Positions 11,626-22,209 of a stretch of DNA of 64,000 bases are shown here, piece after piece. The position numbers and the translations under genes were made by a program. Under the pieces are notes generated by a model. The model ran no database searches, was not told the DNA's origin, and worked only from the letters and a program-made list of their open reading frames with translations. Each line of letters begins with the position of its first letter. The stretch's first letter is position 1. This DNA comes from Pyrenophora tritici-repentis (lineage: Eukaryota > Ascomycota > Dothideomycetes > Pleosporales > Pleosporaceae), in the NCBI RefSeq assembly GCF_003171515.1, contig NC_089390.1:3720001-3784000 (forward strand), read 5' to 3'.

Positions 11626-13076
11626 TGCGCTGGGTCCGAGGCTTCAGTGTGCAGCTCGCGCACGACGCCTGGGTGAAAGAAAAAAAGGGTAGCTTTCGGC
11701 GACTTTGCAAACTGCTTGTCCCAGCTTGCGTGTGTGTGTGTGCTAAAGTGCGTCGGTGCGGGCGGCAGAGTTTGAGTGTGAGCAGAAAAGAAGGCCCAAG
11801 GCCCCCACCTCGCACCCGTCGACTGGAGCGGAGCTAGCGCATGGCAGTCTAATCCCTGCCTGTGCTGTGCGAGGCTAGCCTTCGGGTCGATCCATTGCAT
11901 CTGGACGAGCGCGAGAGCCCAGCGGTGCAGGCCGTAGCTCAAAGGCCGTCTGTCACGCTCATCCATGGTCTAGGTTTGACGCTGCAAAGTCGCACACTGC
12001 CGCCTCTCTGCTCGCCGCCTGCAGTGTCCTGTGCAAGTCGCGCCGTCGTGCAGCGCCGTCTTGGGGGTGCAGCGGCCTGCGTTGCGTGTTGTGGGCGCTG
12101 TGTGCCATCTTGTCAAGGCCCCTTGCCGGCCCAGGGCTAGAATCTGAAGCAAGACCAGCGGCTGCCCCCCCTGTAGAGTATCGACAATGTTCAACTCGGC
12201 ACCCAATCACACGCCGCCTCGACGGATTCCTGTCGCTAGGCCGTTAGGGCATCCGTCATGGGCGGCGTGTCAGTGCACAGTTCTCGTATTCTGCTCTCCT
12301 CGACGTTCCCCTTCCCATCACCAACAACCTTCCTTGCGACGACGACCTTCTCCACGACACCATGCTGCCGCTGACCCTTGGTCTGCAGCCTGGCTAAATC
12401 ACCCCAAACACTCGCTACTGCCAACGTGAACACGCTGCCGCCTCACGTGGCTTCAACGACCTCACAAAGCACATCCCAGCGCCACGTCGACGGGCTGCAG
12501 AGCCTCGTCTCCACGCCATCTACCACCTTTGTTCGCACCTGCACCCTGCCCCAGTGCCAGCAGCTCCTCCAGACGCTTCTGTCAGACTTTGCACCTTGTT
12601 TTGACGCGTCTCCCACCTCCAAACAGGGCGTTTTGGCCGTCATCAAAGCGACCGTGGCAGATCGAATCTCAGCTTCCGGCGCCGAGAAGCTGCACCTGTC
12701 CCACCACGGATCGCGCATTTGGCGCTTTGCCTAATCTCCCTGGTTTCCAAGCACGGGCCCTGGCGCTAGCGCCTCGTCTACCACTGCCTGCAAACACCAA
12801 CGTCAACTGACATCGCGTCGCCCACGCCAATCCACCGCATCACGACTGCATTGGTCAACCACGCTATCCGACTTAGATTGCCCCCGATACGGCACTTTAT
12901 TCTTTTCTCTTTCTCTTTCTCTTTCTCTCCAGGAACAACTTTTGCCCGCATACCCATTTTTTCTTCACCACCACCACGTCGAGCAGGACGTACGCATCTA
13001 AAATTAGCCCGAGAGACGACGTCATTTGTGCCCATGCCGCAGTTGCAGGATCTTATAAGAGCAAGAGATTATCAAA
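11626..13076. promoter_or_regulatory. Divergent promoter region between DHS and the SANT gene
   Basis: 1.45 kb between two divergent starts. Frames up to 118 codons occur but none has domains or continuity. A pyrimidine tract built on TCTTTC/TCTCTT repeats lies at 12901-12930, about 150 bp before the SANT-gene ATG. Such CT-rich stretches are frequent in filamentous-fungal core promoters; its role here is inferred. Confidence 0.4.
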
Positions 13077-16000
13077 ATGTCAGCTTCACGGTATCCGGAC
13101 AACAGCAGGTATGCACGCGACAGATCACCACCCTACCGGGACCGAGATCGAAGACCTTCCAACTTTGGCGGCGGATACCCCCCAAGGGGCAACGAGACCT
13201 TCAGGCCAAGTGCGGATCCAGGCACCTTCTCCAGAGAAGTTCCCAAGGGCCCGAAATCGCTTGCTGATCCGCCACGTGTTCCCCCAGTAGGGCCACCCTC
13301 GAGTGCGTCTTCAGCTCCGCCTCGTGATGATAGAGGCAGAGGCTTTGCTGGACGCGGTGAGGCGACTCCTCTGCGAAATGCACCGCCATTGAGTAGTGGA
13401 CCATCGTCTTCGTACAACGCAAACTCCTGGAGGGCCGACCGCGACCGTGACCGTGATTTTGACCGACGTGAAAGACGGCCAACACCACCGCGGCGCTCAC
13501 CCATACGTGACTCGAGAGATTTACGTGACCAGAGAGACTTTGGTCCACGGGATTTGGATATTAATCGCGCCCGACGAAATTCGCGAGACGGTCCTCCCTC
13601 CGCGGGTTCAACATATTCGGATCCGCCTCCTCTTGGCACCTTATCTTCGTATCGCGGCACCGGCACCGGCATCGGACGTGGTCGAGGTGGCTTTGCAGGA
13701 CGCGGCAGGAACTTTCACGCTGATGACCGTGATCGACACCACGACCCACGTGATCGAATACCGGAACGCACATCCTACCGGCCTCGAAGTCGCACGCCTC
13801 CGAGGCGTCAAGAGCGGGATGTTCGAGACGACCGTGATTTCGATAGGAGAGATCGCGACGATCGGAGGTTTGTCAGAGAGTACGACTCTTATATAGGCCC
13901 AGCGGGTGCTGCCAAGCCTGGCTTACGCGCATTGGATACACATCGTAGCTCAGGTCCCTCTGATCTGCGACATCTTCCAGGCACACCTACAGGACCCGCG
14001 CCCCATTCATCCCATCATGCATCTCCCTCGGATAGGTTGGGTCCACAAGGAGACTCGTACTCGAGGCGATCTTCACTTGCTATCGAGCCTCTCTCCGCCA
14101 AGGATGTTCGCCGGGAGCCTGGTAAAGACGAAGCCCTATTGGCTAGCCGTGCAGAGGCGTCCAGAGAAAGGTATGCCCCACGTGCCTCGTCACCTCCCGC
14201 TTCCATTCCGGCCTTTGGTGGATCCAATGTCTGGAGGGCACCCATTCCTGATAGCAAACCAAGTGCTGTTCCAGTGGCGCCACCAAAATCTGCTCAATCT
14301 CAGCCAACCCCTGCTTCGAGCATGGCTTGCACTACTTCTGCCACGCCTGTTACGCCAATAAAGACTCCCGTAGTTCCTACGGCACCCAAGTCGGCCATAC
14401 CGTCCGGTCTTTCACTCCTACCTCCAACTGGGCCCAAAGCTGATCGCGCCCCAGACCGTCCTCCACCAGGAGATGCATCTAACCAAGAGAGTAGGCTGGG
14501 TCCTCCAGTTGCTCCCCGTATGGAACCACCTGCTGCCCCCATTTCTATCGTCTCGTCTCAAGCAGCTGATACACGAGGCTCAGATAACGTAACCTCCAAG
14601 GCCCCGGTTACACCCCATATGCCTGCACCCCCAAAGGCCACATTATTTGCGCCCCCTTCTGCTCCAAATGCTCCAAGTGCACCATCGGGTCCAGCGAAGT
14701 CCCCTCCTCAAGGGCCTGCCGCAAGACCGCGCGCGCCGCCAATAGCTCCCCAGGCCGCTTTACGGGCTAATGTGTCGCCATCCTTCTCAAGAGCAACGCT
14801 TCCCCCGTACGCCCCTCGGGACGCGTCTCCTAGTGCGGCTCCCCCAGGATTCGGGCTACGTGGCAGTAGTGGGAGTGTCTCTGCAATTAGCACGTCACCC
14901 AAGAGCCTGCCAGCAAACATCCCGACCGGACCGAAAGCTGACAGAACCCCAATGGCTTCCCGGCCTCTGCCACCATACCCTCAATCAGAGCGGTCCGGCT
15001 TTCCCCCACCAAGGGGACTCTTAACCGGAGGCCCCAAAAGTATGCAATGGGTGAGGCCAGGCTTTAACTCAAGCCGACCATCTGTCCCCACCAAACGGGA
15101 GTTCCCAGCAGAAGACCGAGAACGAACATTCGGTACTGTGCCTAAAGCCCCGAGGCTCGAGAACAGTGTTTCAGCTGCACAATCGCATCGTAACTCACAG
15201 GCGAAATCAGTATCACCCTCGTTTTCGCGTGTCTCGACCGAAGCGGAACGACCACGGGAGCGAGCTGTATCCGCAGAGCGCCCTGTGATGCCCTCGCCCA
15301 AGCCGACCACGATCGAGACAAGGCGGCATTCCGATGTGGTAATGGCTGAAGCATCACCTCGTATGGCTAAACCACCTATGTCGGCTGCATCATCTGCACC
15401 AGAAGCTTTACAAGACTCTGACGATGATCTCGATTTAGACGAAGATGACTTTGCTGAATCGGAAGCAAAGTACAATCGGGAACGAGCTCTTCTGGAAGCC
15501 AAACGTGTCGATCTAAGTGCTTCGCATTTGCGCGCAACGAGTCCCTTACAAGAAATTGCCCTCTTGTCGTGTTTGACTGTTGATCACCTTCCACAGGCAC
15601 AGCCTGACTTGGCGCACGGAGAGGAGATAAGCATGGATTTGCCTCGGGAAGAAACGCATCCATCTCCCGCCCAGACACTTACTGTGGAGCCTGGATCTAC
15701 TCAGCCACCCCCAGATAGCATTACGGCAGATCTACCAACACCTAAAGCTGAGGAGTCAGAGGATGTCGACATGGAAGACAAGGATGAGGTGGAAAAAACG
15801 TCGGCTGCACCAGCCACTATCGCACTTCGGATTCGGCGCGAAACTTCTGCCGAGCAAGAGCCTCTCCCCGACCTTAGTGCGCTGCCTTATCTTGGATCTG
15901 GTCCTCCGACGCCGTTATCTGACATTGGACAAGACCGACCTAGCTTATCTGACTCCGTCATGGACGCCATTCGAAGCAAATTGCGTAAAAGCATCGAGCC

Positions 16001-19000
16001 GGAACTGAACATGGAGCAGACCCTAGAGCGATATGCTGCTGTATACAGGGAGTGGCGGTTACATATTCGTTCTTGGGACGAGGAGCGTGAACACGACGAC
16101 CAAGACAGACAGCCATCAGCCGAACCCACTCTGAAGGCAGTCACTCCTGATGTACAAAATGCTGCGATGACCGGAATACTGGACGGATCGCTCGCAGCTA
16201 CAGGCCGAAGAAGTCACGCGAGTCGGTGGGCTACTGAGCTAGATCTTGAGGCCGTTATCAAAGAATCTCTCAAGACTGCTGAAGAAGAGAAGCTAGGGAA
16301 AAGAGACAAGGAGCCACGGAAAGCCATGGCTGATCCAGAGAAAGAGGCAGACTTGCCCATGGCGCTCACCGAAGCTGAGGCTCAACGACGACGATTTATT
16401 GATACAAATTTCCAACGCGAACCTGGCCAGGGAATTTTTGTGTTTCACTATGAGCCGCCCGAGGACGACTTTACTCCTGAGGAGCACCGGGTTATGGTAC
16501 AAAATTATAGGGACCAATATGCCAAGAAGTGGGGCAAGTTAGCTGAAGTTCTGTATAAAGAAGTTGGAACGGAGCGCACCTACAAGGACTGCATAAATCA
16601 CTACTATGCTACGAAGTGGGGTAGAGAGTACAAAGGCAAGATCCGCAAAGGGCGGGTCAGTAAAAGGCGTGGTGGTGGAGGTGTCGGTCGTGGTCGTGGA
16701 GCCATTGCTAACATGGACCGACCTGAAGTACAGGGAGAGGACGGTTTGCCATTGCCTGTCACTGAGACTGGACGGCCTCGACGATCGGCAGCTCCAACAT
16801 TTGGTCCAACAGAAGTCGTTTCTGAGTTCGATCCGGCCTCAGGTACGGCCACACCGGGCCGAGCACGCCGGCAAACCGACGCCGATGGCACACAAGAAAA
16901 GAATGGACGTCGCGGAAAGACAGCAAAGGATAAGCTCGGTCGAAAGGCTAAAAACATGCCACTTGCAGCCGCTCCTATAGGCTCACCTGTGAAGGTTGAT
17001 CGTAAAGACAAGGCCTTGGGAGTCAAGATGGAAGATGATACGAGCAAGCGGCCTCTAGGTGAAATGCCTATGCCTATTCATGGGGCTAACATGGATGATC
17101 AGATGATGTCATCCGGTGATATGCAACAGCTTTCCAGTCTTATGGATCGACCAAAAACACAGGTTGGCGGCGCAAGACCTGGTCCATCCAGCTACTGGTC
17201 GGTCTCCGAATTGCAGGATTTCGACAAGAATGTCGCACACTTCGGCACAGACTGGATTGCGACTGCAAACCACATGGGCACCAAGACACACACCATGATC
17301 AAGAACCAATACTTGCGCCTCGTTGAAGGAGGGAGATCAGACCTAGAGCAGGTAGCGAAGGAGGCAGATGTGCGGAGGGAACGAGGTGAGGATCTTGGGC
17401 CACCGCCAACACCGACACCAGCGGCCAAAAGACGATATGAGAGTACACAGGCAACACCCATTCGTCAGATCGCACCCACACCCGAAGAAGGATCTCCGCC
17501 CCTGAACCCGCTTGCGCTACCCAAAGTGTCCCCTCCGCAAACGAATCCCTCTTCGAGGTTTTCCACCATCGCTCAAGCACCCATGCAAGCCAAATCGCTG
17601 GTGCCTACATCGGGATTCCCTGCCTTACCAGAGACTAGTCTTGTGTCTGTACCTTCGATGCCACCGCAGCAGTCACCCCCCGCTCCACCTCAACGTACGC
17701 AGTCGCAGCACCATCACCAGCACTCCATGTCGCAGCACAAGCCGCAACCGCAACATCAGCCCCAACCCCAATCCCAGCCCCAAGGACCTCGAGCCGGGTA
17801 CTTTTCAGAAGACTTGCCTCCGCGTTTCGAGTCGCGGCCGCCTTCACAGCCCTCTAACAGCCAGCAATCTCATCGGTCGCTCCAGCAACATGCGCCTCCA
17901 CAGGCTCGCGCTCCTGAGCAGCATCATTCGCCTCTTTATCGCGGACTCCATTATCAGGAGCGAGAAAGCGTTGGCAGAGCCGAAGTCCAGCAAGAAGAGA
18001 TACGACGAAGACAGGAACACCAACGACGTATTTCCCAAGAGATGACAAACCACAGAGCCTTCCCTCCGGGAAGTGGGCCCGTAATCATGCCTCCAGTACG
18101 CTCAACTTCTGGTGCGAGATCACCCGAGCATCGAGCCTTGCCATTCTCACATTCCCGGCACACATCACAAGTCCAGCCGCTCGGCCAAGCTGCAGCAGCC
18201 GACGTGTATTCACCGGCACCCAATACCAGTCATAACTCTCATGGTGTGCAACAGGTACCATCGCGGTCATCTATCCTCACACCACCTGTCAAAGAAGAGC
18301 CTAGGAATCCACCAACATCGCTTCCCTCCGCTCAGCCCCAACCATTGCTGCATTCACAATTGCAGCACCCACAACGCAGCCAGCCAACTATGCACAACAC
18401 TCCTCCACCTGCTGTACCTAAGCCTGCTGCTGAGCCGCGAAAGTCGAATCTAATGTCACTCCTCAACGACACTGACCCAGAGGAGCCTAGACGGAAGAAG
18501 CCAAGCGAACAGGGGCCTCCATCGCACAGCTCTACACCTCAGCAGACCGCACCGATTGCACCGCCTCCGCCAACAACCCAAAGCTACTCGTTGTCCAGAC
18601 GTCCACCCTATGAAGACACCATGGTAGTTCAGCCTCCCTTTTCTCGCCAATCTTATGCTCAACAGTCATCAATTCCTACTGCTTCATCGAGCAGGCCAAT
18701 CGACTTGACGGACGACAAACAGCCGCCAGTAACTAGACCAAGCTTACGTGATACATGGCAAGCTCAGCAGCCGTTCCATAGAGGGATGTCGCAGACTCCG
18801 CAACTTGGTTCAATTTCATCTTCGCAGTCTGGGTTGCCTCAGCCGCCTGTTGCTCATGAGAGGTCATACGCCAACCATCGGTCTGTCTTTGGTCAGCATA
18901 ACACGCCGCGCCAGAATCCAACACCGCCACCTCTTTCCGGTTTCAACAATTCGCCAAACCCTCATTCGCGTACACCAAGCATAAGTGGACCACCTGGTTC

Positions 19001-20015
19001 ACTGCCTCGACATGCAATCCCAGGTACAACATCGACACAGCATGCACAGGCGCTAAACGCCTCGGCACAGATCCTGCAGCCCAACCCATATGCACAAGTC
19101 GACCCACCGGGAAGTGGCGGACCACCATCTGGACCAATGGGTATGCGTCCGAGCCCACACCTGCCGGCAAGCCATATATCACAGCAGCGAGACTCATCTG
19201 GACGCAACGACCATTCGCAGACCTCGAACGCAAATTTGTCATATTCGAACCCCCAAACGCCGAATGAGCTTTCAGGCCAGCATCCTTTCCAGAGCTTGAA
19301 TCGGTTGACTGAACCGTACCGGCCCCGTGATCCCCGTGATGCCCATGATATGGATCATCGACAAATTTCAGATCGCGATACCAGTCGTGAGCTATCTCAG
19401 AGAACCGACTATCTGCGTGATCAACTCTCCAATCCTGTGTCACGCGCGACTGGTCCACCAATGCACGAGGATATGCGTTATCAGCCTCAAGATCGCGTGT
19501 ATCTCTCGCAACGATCTCAGACCCCGCTGTCTAGGCCCGACCACGGTCAGCCTCCGCCTTTGCAGCATCCCCCACATTCATCGCTTGGTGTGGCAAATCA
19601 CTCTCTCTACAGTCAACGTGTACCGGATGAACCATCACATCACTTTATGCGTGACCCTCAGAACCGTAGCATATCGAACCGTATTCGCGAAGAACACGCA
19701 CAAATGCAACATCACCACCATGCGGCGGCTCATCGCGAGGAACATGTAAGAAGAGAAAACGAGATGAGGGAGCGGGAGATGCGGGAACGCGAGATGAGGG
19801 ATCATGAGATGAGAGATCGTGATATGCGGGAACGTTCCGCCCGTGATGCACATTATAGGGAAAGCATTATGAGAGGAAGAGACATGAGAGGACCGCCACC
19901 ACCCCCAGGATCGGGACCTGGATCCATGTCTGATCAACGCCCGCCTCCTACTACACCCATGGACTGGGTCAATGGCGTCAGGCATCAACAGGAGCGGGGC
20001 CCTTGGCAGCGTTGA
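13077..20015 (+). CDS. Snt1/NCoR-like SANT-domain corepressor subunit
   Basis: One uninterrupted frame of 2312 residues from ATG 13077 (MSASRYPDNSRYARD). Residues 1-280 are Arg/Asp/Ser-rich with RDRDRD runs; 280-780 are Pro/Ser/Ala-rich and disordered. A first SANT domain lies at about 1121-1190 (FTPEEHRVMVQNYRDQYAKK, then CINHYYATKWGREYKGK) and a second at about 1371-1420 (SSYWSVSELQDFDKNVAHFG, then MIKNQYLRLVEGG). The rest is Gln/Pro/His-rich, and about 2221-2290 holds a charged MRERE/MRDRD repeat. Two SANT domains in a long disordered protein is the layout of yeast Snt1, the scaffold of the Set3 histone-deacetylase complex, and of metazoan NCoR/SMRT. Nuclear transcriptional repression is therefore likely. 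The assignment rests on architecture; other SANT proteins are possible. Confidence 0.82.
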   Translation: MSASRYPDNSRYARDRSPPYRDRDRRPSNFGGGYPPRGNETFRPSADPGTFSREVPKGPKSLADPPRVPPVGPPSSASSAPPRDDRGRGFAGRGEATPLRNAPPLSSGPSSSYNANSWRADRDRDRDFDRRERRPTPPRRSPIRDSRDLRDQRDFGPRDLDINRARRNSRDGPPSAGSTYSDPPPLGTLSSYRGTGTGIGRGRGGFAGRGRNFHADDRDRHHDPRDRIPERTSYRPRSRTPPRRQERDVRDDRDFDRRDRDDRRFVREYDSYIGPAGAAKPGLRALDTHRSSGPSDLRHLPGTPTGPAPHSSHHASPSDRLGPQGDSYSRRSSLAIEPLSAKDVRREPGKDEALLASRAEASRERYAPRASSPPASIPAFGGSNVWRAPIPDSKPSAVPVAPPKSAQSQPTPASSMACTTSATPVTPIKTPVVPTAPKSAIPSGLSLLPPTGPKADRAPDRPPPGDASNQESRLGPPVAPRMEPPAAPISIVSSQAADTRGSDNVTSKAPVTPHMPAPPKATLFAPPSAPNAPSAPSGPAKSPPQGPAARPRAPPIAPQAALRANVSPSFSRATLPPYAPRDASPSAAPPGFGLRGSSGSVSAISTSPKSLPANIPTGPKADRTPMASRPLPPYPQSERSGFPPPRGLLTGGPKSMQWVRPGFNSSRPSVPTKREFPAEDRERTFGTVPKAPRLENSVSAAQSHRNSQAKSVSPSFSRVSTEAERPRERAVSAERPVMPSPKPTTIETRRHSDVVMAEASPRMAKPPMSAASSAPEALQDSDDDLDLDEDDFAESEAKYNRERALLEAKRVDLSASHLRATSPLQEIALLSCLTVDHLPQAQPDLAHGEEISMDLPREETHPSPAQTLTVEPGSTQPPPDSITADLPTPKAEESEDVDMEDKDEVEKTSAAPATIALRIRRETSAEQEPLPDLSALPYLGSGPPTPLSDIGQDRPSLSDSVMDAIRSKLRKSIEPELNMEQTLERYAAVYREWRLHIRSWDEEREHDDQDRQPSAEPTLKAVTPDVQNAAMTGILDGSLAATGRRSHASRWATELDLEAVIKESLKTAEEEKLGKRDKEPRKAMADPEKEADLPMALTEAEAQRRRFIDTNFQREPGQGIFVFHYEPPEDDFTPEEHRVMVQNYRDQYAKKWGKLAEVLYKEVGTERTYKDCINHYYATKWGREYKGKIRKGRVSKRRGGGGVGRGRGAIANMDRPEVQGEDGLPLPVTETGRPRRSAAPTFGPTEVVSEFDPASGTATPGRARRQTDADGTQEKNGRRGKTAKDKLGRKAKNMPLAAAPIGSPVKVDRKDKALGVKMEDDTSKRPLGEMPMPIHGANMDDQMMSSGDMQQLSSLMDRPKTQVGGARPGPSSYWSVSELQDFDKNVAHFGTDWIATANHMGTKTHTMIKNQYLRLVEGGRSDLEQVAKEADVRRERGEDLGPPPTPTPAAKRRYESTQATPIRQIAPTPEEGSPPLNPLALPKVSPPQTNPSSRFSTIAQAPMQAKSLVPTSGFPALPETSLVSVPSMPPQQSPPAPPQRTQSQHHHQHSMSQHKPQPQHQPQPQSQPQGPRAGYFSEDLPPRFESRPPSQPSNSQQSHRSLQQHAPPQARAPEQHHSPLYRGLHYQERESVGRAEVQQEEIRRRQEHQRRISQEMTNHRAFPPGSGPVIMPPVRSTSGARSPEHRALPFSHSRHTSQVQPLGQAAAADVYSPAPNTSHNSHGVQQVPSRSSILTPPVKEEPRNPPTSLPSAQPQPLLHSQLQHPQRSQPTMHNTPPPAVPKPAAEPRKSNLMSLLNDTDPEEPRRKKPSEQGPPSHSSTPQQTAPIAPPPPTTQSYSLSRRPPYEDTMVVQPPFSRQSYAQQSSIPTASSSRPIDLTDDKQPPVTRPSLRDTWQAQQPFHRGMSQTPQLGSISSSQSGLPQPPVAHERSYANHRSVFGQHNTPRQNPTPPPLSGFNNSPNPHSRTPSISGPPGSLPRHAIPGTTSTQHAQALNASAQILQPNPYAQVDPPGSGGPPSGPMGMRPSPHLPASHISQQRDSSGRNDHSQTSNANLSYSNPQTPNELSGQHPFQSLNRLTEPYRPRDPRDAHDMDHRQISDRDTSRELSQRTDYLRDQLSNPVSRATGPPMHEDMRYQPQDRVYLSQRSQTPLSRPDHGQPPPLQHPPHSSLGVANHSLYSQRVPDEPSHHFMRDPQNRSISNRIREEHAQMQHHHHAAAHREEHVRRENEMREREMREREMRDHEMRDRDMRERSARDAHYRESIMRGRDMRGPPPPPGSGPGSMSDQRPPPTTPMDWVNGVRHQQERGPWQR

Positions 20016-20902
20016 TGAAATTTCCTCCAATGTACTGTGCCAACGCACATATGATTTCTTATGTCGGGCTATGAATCAGCATTCCTGGTGTCATGTTCTT
20101 ATTTCCTCGACGTTGTACCTTGTTACTGCGCGTTCACGCGTCGGCGTTTTCTGGGGGGTGGCCGTGTTGTTTTTGCTATACCAGAGCGACGTTGACGTGA
20201 ATGGATGTTTGCGATTACAGCAAGGTGTTCAAGATTTGTATGGTCTGATTTAGTAAATGTGTATTATATACTATACAATATGTGGCTAGGCCTATAGGTA
20301 GTTCCCCCGAACAAGTCATGTTTAAAAGATATGTTTCTGCTATACTGTAACTCTTTGACAGTTCGGAGCGTATGTTGTGGTGAATGCTCTGGTCGGTAAA
20401 AGCACGCTAGTTCAATCTAGGGTACCTAGTACGTCGCAGCCGCAGCCGCGTCAAAGCGTTATACAAATACGGCAAATGCGGGGATTCATTTCACCCCTCC
20501 CCCTTTTGTCCTATCGATCTTGATACAGTAAACCGGTACATCATCTGCATAGTATCTGTCTGCCAGCAGAGACGGGTATTATCGCTCTCTAGCTCGAAGC
20601 TTCTTCAGTTATCGAGATATCTCAGCGAAGAGTGAGGAGCTGGATGTTCACATGTAAAGGAGCAGATACGTCCGGGGTTACGATAAGGTAGACATACAGT
20701 ACATACATGCAACAGGAGGAACTGGAACCGTAGCCAGTGCGGAATCAAATTCTGACAGTTCGCGGAACCGAGGTACGCAGCCCCTAGCAACCCCAGCAAA
20801 ACATACTACCATCCGCCATAAACAACCGGAAGCGTGCGGCGCGCAACTCCACAACGTACCTCACCATCACCATCTCGCAGCCCACAAGGAACAATACAAA
20901 TC
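20016..20902. other. Intergenic region
   Basis: 0.89 kb holding the 3' UTR of the SANT gene and the promoter of the next gene. Coding-like frames are absent beyond chance. Confidence 0.4.
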
Positions 20903-22209
20903 ATGGCCACAACGCCCTTCGCTCCACCCTCCCGCCGCGGCGACTTCCTCTTCTCCTCGGTCCTCTACGCCGACCCCGGAAACTCCAATCACCACGCCCG
21001 CGCCAGCGTCGCCGAGCTCGCCGCGCTCTTGCGCCCCGAAGCCCCCAATCTGTACAACAAAGGTCAAAAGCCTGGTGTTGCGACACCAGCAAAGGATCCG
21101 GCCTGGCACTTTTATAGCGCGCAGTTGATTCACTATGGACTTCCGGTTACCAAGGAGAAGAATACGGCAAAAGTTCGGCTGCTGAATGCGTTGAATCAAT
21201 TCAAGCTGGAGGTGCCGGCGTGGGTGTTGAAGGTGGAGAGCGACCTGAAGAAGGAGTGGGAGGCGGAGTGTAGGAGAGTAAAGAAGGCTGGTGTTGGTGC
21301 TGGTGCGGGCATGGGGGTGAAGGGTATGGGAGCGAAGACGAGTAAAGTGAAGACGCAGGCTGGTGAGAGTAGTGGTGGAGGTAGTTTCTCAACAAGCAAC
21401 GGCGTTAACGTTACTGGTACGTCTAAGATTTGGGTTGTTGTGGTCATCGAACTGATTTGATCTTGTTAGTCAACCTCAATCTTTCATCCAGTCTGGGTGT
21501 TTCTGCGGATAGCTTTGCGAAGAAGCCATCGCCGGCGAAGCGTAAGCGTGGTGATGGGGATGATGGGGGCTCAAATGATACGCCAAAGAAGGCGGCGAGG
21601 GTGATCAAGGCGCCAGCATCAAAGAAGGCAGCGATGACCAAGGAACCAGCAGCTAAGAAAGAGCCCGCAGTCAAAAAGGCACCAGCCGTAAAGAAAGAGC
21701 CCGCGCCTAAAAAGGAGCCGAAAGTCAAGAAAGAACCAGCACCCAGGTCGAAAGTGAAAAAGGAACAGTATGACGACCCCAGCGACCGCGCTATCATCAT
21801 GAGTGGCATGTACGACATCACCAGCGATACAGCCAGCGACACATGGCAAGAATACCAACTCGATCTCAGTCTTTCCACCGATCCCAACCGCGGCGTCTGG
21901 TGGGCGACATTCCGCTGGGGCGCCTGGGACGGCATCATGCGCATTCAACCCGCCCCTGGTTTCAACCTCTTTGGCCAGTGCGAGCTAGGCTGGCGTATGC
22001 GTGATCTGGAGACGGGCCAATTGACCTTTGGCAAGAGATGTACGGGAGACATTGAGTTTTTCGCCAATCAGACATTGAGGGGTTGCTTGTACGAGGTACC
22101 TGGAGCAGGGGCATTGCAGTTTGAAGGGACTAGGGTGTCGGGTCCGGCGGTACAAGATGATCTGCAGCATGAGTGGGATGATTTTGTTAAGCAGGCCTAT
22201 GGGCGTTGA
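20903..22209 (+). CDS. Fungal-specific protein with SAP-like N terminus and Lys/Glu/Pro repeats
   Basis: Two exons, 20903-21416 and 21470-22209 (GTACGT donor, TTAG acceptor, phase 1); 417 residues from ATG 20903. Residues 50-125 (HYGLPVTKEKNTAKVRLLNA) resemble a SAP-type helical DNA-binding motif only loosely. The middle has GAGAGMG and a basic segment of about 45 residues made of KKEPA/KKAPA variants, likely a nuclear-localising disordered linker. The C-terminal ~140 residues form a compact globular-looking unit (WWATFRWGAWDGIMRIQP, ELGWRMRDLETGQLTFGKR). I do not recognise the family; a chromatin-associated role is a guess from composition. Splice continuity and two well-structured ends support a real gene. 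Confidence 0.75.

Noticed and set aside
12187..12810. Plus-strand frames upstream of the SANT gene
   Set aside because: Low-complexity, no splice route into the SANT gene; treated as promoter/leader.
20401..20440. Possible tRNA T-arm (GTTCAATCT)
   Set aside because: The stem-loop is one base short and no A box, acceptor stem or anticodon arm could be paired; no tRNA gene was found anywhere in the window.
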